Assembly: GCA_001931905.2 (NCBI GenBank)
Contig: MSJI02000754.1
Location: 1 to 64,000 of the forward strand
Direction: 5' to 3'
Origin: Cladosporium sp. IMV 00045
Taxonomy: Eukaryota > Ascomycota > Dothideomycetes > Cladosporiales > Cladosporiaceae
DNA length: 64,000 bases
Made by a program: the position numbers and the translations under genes. Positions 54,401 through 64,000 of this stretch are shown here, piece by piece (the first letter of the stretch is position 1; each line of letters opens with the position of its first letter). The notes beneath the pieces are model-generated. The model searched no databases and was not told the origin of the DNA. It saw only the letters and a list, made by a program, of their open reading frames with translations.

Positions 54401-57400
54401 TCATGCTTGATGACAAACAATCCAATCTCGGACTCGCAAAGTCACTGCATGAGAACAAGATCAATGCGGACCCCTACCAGCTGGCACCTCTGCGACGCAT
54501 CCAGGCACAATCCAATACGCCGAACGCTCACTTGTTTGACTCGTTGATGCTTGTGCAGCCTCCAGCCCGCGATCTAGACAACAGCATCTGGGAGCTTCAC
54601 GAGGACGAAGGTCTGATGGACCTTCCACTTGTGATTGAAGTCATACAGAGTCTGAAGCAATTAGAACTGTATGTTCACTTCGACACTAGCTACCTCTCCC
54701 AGACCACGGCATCTGTACTCGCAGACGCATTCGTGAAGTCGGTCGAAGATTGTCTGCAGTATCCGTCAAGCAGTGCTCGGGACATCACTGTGGTTGATTC
54801 TGAGTCCTTAGTCGGCGTTTTGGCCACTGATCTTGTCCCTGCAGATCCGTCACCCGCGCTTGACAATGGCACTTCTGCTGAGACCTGGAATGACACAGAA
54901 CAAGCCGTCCGGCAAGCGTTCAGTCATTTCTCCAAGGTTGAGGAGGGTAAGATTCACAAACACACGTCGCTGTACAGGCTTGGTCTTGACAGTCTGAACG
55001 CGGTACAAGTAGCGTCACGATTAAGGTCCAAGGGCTTGACAATCACTGCCGCCGACATCATGGAGCAGCGCACACCCTCGGCAATCGCGGAATTGGCCTT
55101 ATCATCTAGCATTTCGAAATCTCCCGAGAATGCAACTGGTATTGATCTTCCCCAGTACGATTCGGATCGACGTACCAAGTTGTTGGAGCCTTTTGGAGTG
55201 TCCACATCTGCTCTGGAAGCCCTCCTGCCCTGCACTGCAGCCCAGAATGGCATGCTGGCACAATCTCTGCAGTCTCAGGGCTCATTGTACATCAATCATA
55301 TCGCTTACCAGGTACCCGACACGATCTCAGAGAAGGAGATACTTGCATCATGGCAAAAAGTGCAACGCAAACACCAGGCCCTTCGAATGGGTTTCGTTCA
55401 GACGGATGAAGCCAATTGTCCATTCGCCATGGTAATCTACAACGAATATCATGTTGAGGTTCCAATCCACTTCCAGCCATCAAGTGAGAGCACGCTTGGT
55501 GCCGCGATTCACGAAACGCTGCACAGTCCTACGTGGCGAGTGACTCTTGACCTCGCTTCACAGCATCGCAAGATGACTCTGTCAATTCACCACGCAATTT
55601 ACGATGCCGAGAGTCTTCAAGTTCTATTCTCCGACTTCGATCAAGCTCTGCGTCTCGAAGAGATTGGCACATCACCGAACGTCGATACCGTTCTCCGCCC
55701 CATGCTCACGTGGTCAGACGATGCAAAAGCAGATGCTGAGAAATTCTGGCGGACGAGTCTTGAGAATGCAAGCGTGACTCCATTCCCCAACCTCAATCCA
55801 GTCGTCGTCACCAGATCCGATCTGTACAATGTGCAGAAGCGATCATCTCTGTCTTATTCAGCGCTTGAAGATCTTTGCAAGGCTAGTGGATGTACCATCC
55901 AAGCTGCAGGTCAGAGCGCATGGGCTCAATTGCTGTCAGCTTACCTTGGAGAAGGAGGCGTCACTTTCGGTACGGTCTTTTCCGGACGTACAGGCTCAAA
56001 GTATGATTCCGTGGTCTTCCCATCTCTCACCACCGTGCCGGTGTTCTGCAACACCGCCAAAGCGGATTCCGATATCCTCACGGATATGACAAACTTCAAC
56101 GGAAATGCGCAACGACACAGGTTTACGCCACTTTCGGATATTCAGCGCTTTGCAGACCTTCCAGGACAAGCTCTGTTCGATACCGTGTTTGTCTACCAGA
56201 AATCTTCCTCCGACGTACACGGTGGCTTTTCTTGGCCCCTTATCAAACAGTCTGCAGCAGTAGACTACAGCGTCTCTATTGAGCTTGAGACAACACCTGC
56301 GGGCGAGATCATTCTGGGGTTGACAGCAAGCAGAGGAGTTCTTCCTGATGAGCATGCCAACTTGCTTTTGCAACAATATGACCACGTCCTGACCAAGATC
56401 TTGAGTGCGAAATCTCCTCCATCGACATCATCTGTGCATCTTTATTCTGCAACGCCTGCCCAATATGACGCCCTCCCCTCTCCTGTCCAGCTTCTTCATC
56501 AATTTGTTGAGGAAGGCGCCCGAAGATGGCCTTCTCAGCCAGCGCTTGAGTTTGTCTGGAACCTGGACTCATCGCTCAAAAGCCGCCAAACCTGGTCATA
56601 CCAGAAGTTGAACGAACAGGCGAATCAGGTTGCTCATTTGCTCCAAGCCAACAATACGAAGCCCGGTGACATCGTTGGCGTATGCATGCACAAGTGCCCA
56701 GAAGCTTCAATCGCATTTGTCGGTATCCTAAAGGCGGGCTGTGCTTTCCTCGCTCTTGATCCGGAGCTTCCGCTCGCACGCAAGCAGTTCATTCTCCAGG
56801 ACTCGGGCGCTTCAGTCCTCCTTGTGGACGAATCCAACAGAAGCTTGGGCGACGACTTGTCAACGTGTGTCGTCCAGTTGAGTGCTGATAGGCTTGCCGC
56901 CTTTCCAACAACATCTCTCGACAATGTCCAGATCTCGCCTCAGGCTACCTCTTACTGCCTCTACACCAGCGGAACGACAGGCACGCCTAAAGGATGCGAG
57001 CTTACGCACGAAAATGCTGTTCAAGCCATGATGGCGTTCCAGAACCTATTCGCTGGGCGCTGGAACTCCGAATCACGATGGCTGCAATTTGCTAGCTACT
57101 GGTTTGACGTGTCGGTCCTGGAACAATTCTGGAGCTGGAGTGTCGGTATCACGCTCGTCGGAGCGCCGAGAGATCTTGTGCTTGACGATCTCACACTCTT
57201 CATCCAGCAGCTTCACATCACACATATCGACCTTACTCCATCGCTTGCCCGCATCCTTGATCCCGAGGATGTCCCAAGCCTGTGGGATGGCGTTTTCATC
57301 ACGGGTGGTGAGGCGCTGAAGCAAGAGATCATCGAAAAATGGGGCTCCCATAGATCCATTTGCAATGGATACGGGCCCACAGAAGCTACCATTGGTGTGA

Positions 57401-60400
57401 CCATGAATCCGTTCATTGGACCGGACGCCAAAGCCGCGAATATTGGCCCTGCATTCCTGAACGTGGGTTCATACGTTTTTGCGCCTGGCACGGCAGACCC
57501 AGTTCTCCGAGGTGCCGTTGGAGAGCTCTGTGTCTCCGGAAAATTAGTCGGCAAAGGCTATTTGAACAGACCGGAACTTACTGAAAAGGCGTTTCCAGTG
57601 CTGAAAGAAACCGGAGAAAAGATCTATCGCACCGGCGACCTGGTCAGGCAAGCGGCTGACGGGTCGTTCTTGTTCATCGGTCGTCAAGATTCTCAAGCGA
57701 AGCTTCGTGGGCAGAGGTTGGAAATCGATGAGATCGATTCCGTGATCAAGCAGTCGTCTCCTGGCATTGCAGACGTGGCTTCTTTGGTCATCAAGAGTCC
57801 TGGTGGTGATAAGGAAACTCTTGTGACATTTTTCATCACTGCGGTTAGGAAGCAGACCCGAGAAGTCACATTGGATGTCACCGAAGCATCGCGTGATACC
57901 GCCAGGGTAGCCCTCGAAGCATGCCGTGATCGCTTGCCAGGTTACATGGTTCCAACCCATATCCTGCCTCTCAACATTATACCGTTGACTGTCAACAACA
58001 AGATCGACGGCAAACATTTGACCGCGTTCTATAACGAACTTTCTGTCTCAAGTCTGCAGTCTGTCAAGGGTAATACAGCTTCCAGTCAGGCTCTTGGAGA
58101 GATCGACCAAAAGCTATGTACTGTTCTGGCAGACATGCTTTCCATCGACAAGAGTCAAATCGATCGCAGCTCAAACCTTTTCTCTCTGGGTTTGTCTTCT
58201 GTATCTGCGATCAGTTTCGCCAATTTGTTGAAACGAGCTGGATTTTCAGCATCCAGTGTCGCAACGATCATGCGCCACCCAACAGTTGGGCAGTTGTCAG
58301 ATGCTTTGTCTCAAAGTGCATCGCACTCTGAAGAGATTGCTTCTATTCGCCAAGTGCAGATGAGCCTTCAAGCTTTCAACCATCGTTATCGTCATATGGC
58401 AGCGTCGAGGCTTGCCATCCGGGTCGAAGACATCGAATGTGTTGCTCCTTGCACACCACTACAACAAGGATTGATCTTGGAATCTATCAGAAATGAGGAA
58501 GGTCCTTATTTCAATAAATTCAACTTCATCGCGGATGGTCTCGACATCGATCGCCTCCGCGCCGCTTTCCAACGTGTTGCCGACCTGGTTCAGCCGCTCC
58601 GAACAAAATTCATCCAGACAGACGATGGGCACGCGCAGGTCATCCTTCGACATGACAACATCAAATGGCGTCGAGAAGAGAAACCGCAACATGACTTTAA
58701 CTCCGCGATCATCGCTCAACAAACACTATGGGTCACCCGCAACCAGCAAGAGATCGTGAGCCCATTCGAGGTCTTGATCCTCGAATCATCACCAAGCACA
58801 TTGCTCACGGTCTACATTCATCACGCTTTGTACGATGGTATCTCATTCGACCTGCTCATGGATCAAGTTTCGCGAGCATATCACGGCCAGACCATTGACT
58901 GCGGGCCCAAGTTCACCGACGCCCTTCCCTACGGCCCACTTCAGACGTCGAAGAACGCCGACTCATTCTGGAAGAAGCACCTCAGCGGCGCCATCAACAC
59001 CAAAGGTCTTTCAACACTGACCAAAGATCTTCCTGAGATAGACCCCGTTGAGACTCGTGCTATCGGTCGGGACGTGGACCTTGACAGCCTATGCAAGCGT
59101 CTTGGTGTCTCTCATCAAGCTATTGCTCAAGCATGTTTCTCTGTGGTACTCAATCAGTTTGCTCCCGAGAATGTCACATATGGCATGGTCGTGTCGGGAA
59201 GGTCTATCGCCTTCGACCACGCAGACAAAGTGCTAGGTCCTCTTTTCAATACGATCCCCAGCCCACTGAACCTGCAGTCTGGAGATGACTGGGCCACGCT
59301 TATCCAGAGATGTCATGGATTCAATGCAGCTGCACTGCCCTACCAACACACCCCGCTGAGAGACATCAAGAAGTATTGCAAGTACGCGTCTTCAGACTCC
59401 GTCTTTGACGCGCTCTTTGTCTTTCAAACTTCGCAGAAGCCAGGAGGGAGTCAGACAAATGACTTCTTGAAGCCTCTGACCGGCGAAACAAGAGCGGAAT
59501 ATCCTCTCGCCTTTGAGCTTGAATTTGACCCTCAAGATGGATTGACGGCGACTGTTGTGTCCAAGCGTAACACTGCGAACGGGGCTATGTTACAGCAGAT
59601 GTTGCGGTCTTTCGACAAAGCACTGCATCTTATCTCCGATGATCCTCAAAGGAGCATCTCTGAACACTTCCAAATCTCCGTTAAAAGTGCTGCCACGGCA
59701 GACTCGCAAAGTAAAGGAGCTCAACAAATGCCGTACCTGAACGGTGTACATGACTTCATTTGGACCCCAGAAGCGAACAAATTGCGCGCAGAGATCGCTC
59801 GGATGGCTTCACTGGACGACAATGAGATCGACGAACATACAACAATCTTCTCCCTTGGACTTGACAGTATTGACGCCGTCAAGCTGACTTCCAAGCTCAA
59901 GCGCAATCATATGATGATCTCTGTGAGTAAGCTCCTCCGAGCACAGACGATCCCTCATATCATTGCCTCTCTAGAGCAACCTCAAGACAACAACGATGCA
60001 AAGATGAGCGGCTCGACTCTACAAAGGCTTGAAGAGCAACTTTCCGAAGCTATGTCATCATTCGCTGCAGCGGATCATAACGTCGAGCGCATTTTACCCG
60101 CAACCCCAAGTCAAGAAGCATTGGTTGCGGAAATGCATCGCTCAGATTTCCGTGAATACTACAATCACGATGTGCTTCGGCTTGCAACTGAAGTCGATGT
60201 ACAGCGTCTAAAAACGGCCTGGCAGTCTGTGATGGACAAATCACCCATTCTACGCACATGCTTCGTTGAGGTCGGCTCGCCAGACATTGACGTTGTATAC
60301 GCGCAAATGATCCTTCGACCACACGCCATTAAGTCCTCGCACACCAGTGCTCAAGATGCTTCGGATCTTGATGGTATCGTGGAAAGCATTCGCAGCGAAG

Positions 60401-63177
60401 CCAAGCAGTCATCCTCCTCAATCCCGACCAGGCTCACGTTCGTTGAGACAAGCTCCGAGAAATACCTTATTCTCTCCCTCGCGCACGCCCAATACGATGG
60501 ACATAGCTTGGCTATCCTGCACGAAGACGTTGAGCGAGCATACGCGGAGTCCACTGCCAGAGAGAGACCCTCTGCTGATGGTGTCATCGATGCGTCTCTG
60601 GCGGCTGTCAACGAACGCGCCCTTGGCTTCTGGCGTAGCACTTTGTCGGGTGCCCTCGTTTCTCGTTTCCCTACGTCCAAGGACAACACCGGCTCAGCCA
60701 CCTTGCATAGGGCGGAGACTACAAGCTCCATCAGCGCAACAGATGCCCGAAAGTTCTGTCAACAAACAGGTGTCTCGCTGCAATCACTGGCTCAGACAAG
60801 CTGGGCACTCGTTCTGGCGCACTACACTCGCCGTCTGGAGGCGATGTTCGGTGCTGTGCTCGCTTGCCGGGACAGTGAAGAGGCCGAGCAAATTCCTTTC
60901 CCCATGATGAACACAGTCGTTATGAGAGGCACCCTGCACGGAACCAGAAGAGAAATGTTGAAGTACATGCAAGATATCAACACCGATCTTCTGGCTCACC
61001 AAAGAACACCGCTGCGCTTCATTCAAAGCGCCGCCGCCGGTGTGGTGCGTTCAGAGTCTTCCGACCAACCCAACGGCCTCTTCGACACCTTGTTTGTGTA
61101 TCAACACCGCCCAGACTCGGTAGACGAGCCAACGCAGCCTTTGTACGAATCTGTCGGAGGAAGCTCTAGCATTGAGTATCCTGTCGCAGTAGAGGTGGAG
61201 GCTGTGAACGGTGACCTGGTCTTCCGCGCTGCTTGCAAAGACAGCGTACTTGACAGCAACGGTACACACGAGCTACTCCAGCGGGTTGACCAGGTGCTCG
61301 CAGCCATCGTGACAAGCCCCAACGAGCCTACTATTCAATTTCAGGGCACAGAAGCATCAATCTGCGGTCTTCCCAGCGCACAATTCAAGGGAGATGAACT
61401 CGCTGAGACTGAAACAACCAGCAGCGATATCGAGGATGACCAGACGCTGGGCTCAAGCAGGGAGTCGACTATCATCAAGGGCGCCCTAGCCCAGGTCTCC
61501 AAAACGCCTCCTGGAGAGCTTTCCGCTTCGTCAACTATTGAAAGCATTGGCATCGACTCCATCTCCGCTATCAAAGTGATTGCCCTTCTGCGCAAGCAAG
61601 GAGTGAAGCTCTCGGTATCTGAGCTCGTCCGCGCAAGGACCGTGAGCGGCATGGCTAAGGCCGTGCAAGAGCGAGCTCCTGTCTCAAAATCCGAGAGCTC
61701 GTCTGCCGATGATATTGTCGCTCATCACGTTAAGCAGTACGAGCTCGCTGGCGTGGTATCAAGCAATGGCTTCGATGAGACTAATGTGCAAGATGTCCTG
61801 CCGGCACTTCCGGGTCAAATCTACATGCTCAATGTGTGGCAAGTAACCAAGGGCCAGCTCTTCTACCCGACATTCACATACAGTCTGGAAAGCGACGTCG
61901 ACGAGAGTCGCATCCGTGAGGCATGGGAGACACTTGCGCGTCAGAATACCATTCTTCGCACGGTATTCTGTGCGACCGAAAACTCCCATGTTCCCATGGC
62001 CCAAGTCATCTTGAGAAACGCACCGAGCAGCTTCAATTTCCAGGAGGACGAGCGGATGGACCTCTCCCGCCAACCAATGGTCCACCTGCAAGCCACCAAG
62101 TCCGAGACGACCTGGACTTTTAAGCTGACAATCCACCATGCTCTCTACGATGCCATCTCTCTACCACTGCTCATGGACGACCTGCAAGCACTGATAACCG
62201 GCTCTTCACCAATCCAGCCACCGACATCTATGACGGATTTGCTCGCTCTTTCCTTGACTCCAGCTGCACAAACCTCGCGCAAAGAATTCTGGACGAGCTA
62301 CCTGAAAGACGCCAAACACATCACCCTCCCCCAACCAGCCGCGGACCATCCCCAAGCTCGCGTCGAAATCTTCAAACCCGCCCTCCTCCCTTCCACACAA
62401 ACCTTAGAAACTCTAGGGAAGACCTCAAACCTCACACCCCACGCCCTCCTCTTCGCCGCTTACGCGCAAGCCTACGCGCGCCTCGCCCACACCATCAAAG
62501 CAGACGACAACGACGACGTCGTCCTAGGAATCTACCTCTCCAACCGCTCCCACACCGAGTACCTGCCCACCCTGCGCTCCCCGACCCTCAACCTCGCACC
62601 CCTCCTCATCCGCGCAGCGAGCACGACGCCTCTCCTCGAGAGCGCCAAGCGCGTGCAACGCGACTTGCAACTCATCAGCAGCGCGGAGAACAGCGCCGTG
62701 GGACTCTGGGAGATCGCGGCTTGGACGGGCGTGAAGGTGGATGCGTTTGTGAATTTCCTCCGCTTGCCTGAGAGCATAGAGGAAGATTCCCAGGAAGGAG
62801 TGAGCGCACATGGCAGGATTGAGGCGGTGGAGGATGAGCGGCTGGCTGCTCGGTCTCGCGTTGTTGAGGCGGGCGAGAAGGAGGAAGGGTTCCGCGTGCC
62901 GAGGGAGTTGGTTCCGGTCACGTCGGAAATGGAACGTGGTCGAGACGCATACATGGTAAGTTCCGGCGACGATGAAACTATTCACCTTGACGAAGGCGAA
63001 AAAGATCAAAGACTGACTCTTGTCAAACAACAGCACTCTCTCGATCTCGAAGCGACGATCACGCCCGAAGGCTCGCTGGGCGTCGGTCTCTTCTGTCCAG
63101 CTGACATGGTTGGGTTGGCTGACGCGGAGAACGTGCTTGGGGATTTGAGGAGGGAGCTCGAGCAGATTGTTGCATGA
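48402..63177 (+). CDS. sidC: Ferrichrome-type siderophore non-ribosomal peptide synthetase
   Basis: Exon 1 is 48402-49706 and exon 2 is 49756-63177 (GTAAGC donor, CTAAC branch point, 49-bp intron), up to 4,908 residues. Domain order with landmarks: A1 (TSGSTG near residue 178), T1 (Ser567), C1 (HH763-764), A2 (TSGSTG near 1229), T2 (Ser1637), C2 (HH1833), T3 (Ser2181), C3 (HH2380), A3 (TSGTTG near 2839), T4 (LGLSS, Ser3250), C4 (HH3457), T5 (Ser3806), C5 (AH4011-4012, first His replaced), T6 (Ser4370), C6 (HH4562). This is the SidC/NPS2 plan: three adenylation domains, two terminal T-C units, no thioesterase; the last C domain presumably cyclises. Residues lining the A pockets, by alignment to GrsA, read DVFELIMIHK, DVFSVAGNIK and DVLDIGGIGK. 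SidA, 7 kb away, supplies the hydroxyornithine. The product is likely ferricrocin or a related ferrichrome; which one cannot be read from sequence. A further intron, 62956-63033, is likely and would remove 26 residues in frame. Confidence 0.95.
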
Positions 63178-63774
63178 TTTTCTTTTCGATTGGATTTGTA
63201 ATCACGGGCGTTTGGAATTTCATTTCAAGGAGTTAGGGATTCATGAGACGGGGGGGAGTTTGTTACCGGAGTAAGCATCAAGACACTTTAGAGAATAGGA
63301 ACCGAAATCGAAAATCAAACTCCCATAGCAGGCCCATCACACAAGTCAAGTCTGTTTCTCGAGCAACACCAAAGACTTCAATGGCAACGTAAAGTGTGAA
63401 GATCGCGCGTGTGAAAAACTCCAGCTCTTCGTCATGCATGCATCCTTCTATGAAAGGTATATATGAGAAACGCACATCAAAACAACCAGCTCTGATCTAC
63501 GAGCAGAATGTGAAGGTCGACAATTATGCCCAGAGAGCGCAAAAAGAGAGTCAAAGAACAGAATTCGCTAATTTGCCTGCGCCGCTTAGAAATAGTGGTT
63601 CGTGAAGAAATAAGTGAAAGAAAGCATTGAACGCCGCGCCATGCCGATACCGGAGCCCATGCAATTGTGCACACAAAAATATAGACAAGATTATGTCTAG
63701 TCTTGGAAAACGAGGGGGGGAAATAAGTACAAGTGTCGCGGAGGACGAAGGCGAGCTCAGCATCTCGCGACAGC
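63178..63774. other. Convergent 3' region after the NRPS gene
   Basis: 3' UTRs of the NRPS and of the minus-strand gene at the right edge. No additional gene was recognised. Confidence 0.55.
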
Positions 63775-64000
63775 CTAGGCGCCTCTCTTGAAAACCTCAA
63801 CACCCATAGTCGGCGTCTCAACGAAGCGATTCTCCGGCACGCCCTCGTTCTTCCTCCTCTCGAAGAAACTCTGACACTCGCCGACGACCATCATCCACTC
63901 CGCGAGAGCGCGGCCCGTGTACCTTGCGTGCTCGCGGCTGGTCCCCGTCGGCTCGATGGCTTGCAAGTGCTGAGCGCCATTGCCTTTCGACGTGCGAGAT
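63775..64000 (-). CDS. C-terminal end of an unidentified fungal protein, 5' part off the window
   Basis: The minus strand is open from the window edge to the TAG at 63775 and codes about 75 residues, including GAQHLQAIEPTGTSREHARY, TGRALAEWMMVVGECQSFFE, RRKNEGVPENRFVETP and TMGVEVFKRGA. The sequence is compact, with a predicted amphipathic helix (RALAEWMMVVGECQSFFERR), and looks conserved rather than random. I cannot name the family. It does not resemble the N5-hydroxyornithine acyltransferase expected in siderophore clusters, although only the tail is visible. Confidence 0.6.
   Translation of the reverse strand, partial: SRTSKGNGAQHLQAIEPTGTSREHARYTGRALAEWMMVVGECQSFFERRKNEGVPENRFVETPTMGVEVFKRGA

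Overview
This window is nuclear DNA from a filamentous ascomycete (Pezizomycotina). A Dothideomycete such as a Mycosphaerellales/Capnodiales species fits the overall feel of the proteins, but that rank is an impression, not a measurement. The evidence for a fungus is: short introns (about 50-160 bp) with GT..AG ends and CTAAC/CTGAC-like branch points, dense genes on both strands, C/T-rich leaders before ATGs, and fungal protein families throughout. I see no tRNA, rRNA, CRISPR array or transposon.

Left part (1-38.4 kb) is ordinary housekeeping chromosome. In order: the 5' part of a hot-dog acyl-CoA thioesterase (-), an Sfl1-type HSF-domain regulator (+), an Aim21 actin-patch protein (+), the INO80 subunit Arp8 (-), nuclear transport factor NTF2 (+), a small doubtful ORF and a disordered Ser-rich protein (+), the TFIIH subunit Tfb2 (-), a two-TM protein of unknown function (-), a Zrg17-like cation diffusion facilitator (+), a putative cyclase (-), the Ran exchange factor RCC1 (+), a small CPWC-motif protein (+), the fork-protection factor Tof1/Timeless (-) and a mitochondrial 3-hydroxyacyl-CoA dehydrogenase (+).

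Right part (about 39-63.2 kb) is an intracellular siderophore (ferrichrome-type) cluster: an L-ornithine N5-monooxygenase (SidA, -), a full-length ABCB-type exporter (-) and a 4.9-kaa NRPS (SidC/NPS2 type, +) with the order A-T-C-A-T-C-T-C-A-T-C-T-C-T-C and no thioesterase. SidA makes N5-hydroxyornithine, the NRPS assembles the hydroxamate hexapeptide, and the ABC protein is a good candidate for moving the siderophore or an intermediate. The acyltransferase that should act between SidA and the NRPS is not in the window. Five exact copies of ATCWGATAA, the published consensus of the iron-responsive GATA repressors (SreA/Sre1 class), lie in the three non-coding gaps of this cluster, and one is next to a CCAAT box. 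This gives a direct sequence argument for iron control of all three genes.

The most useful second-look items are the GATA/CCAAT architecture of the cluster, a 78-bp in-frame intron hidden near the 3' end of the NRPS, an apparent one-base frame break in the thioesterase gene, a small membrane-protein candidate with a 57-bp in-frame tandem repeat beside sidA, and several conserved-looking proteins of unknown function. I did not find anything that I can defend as a wholly new system.
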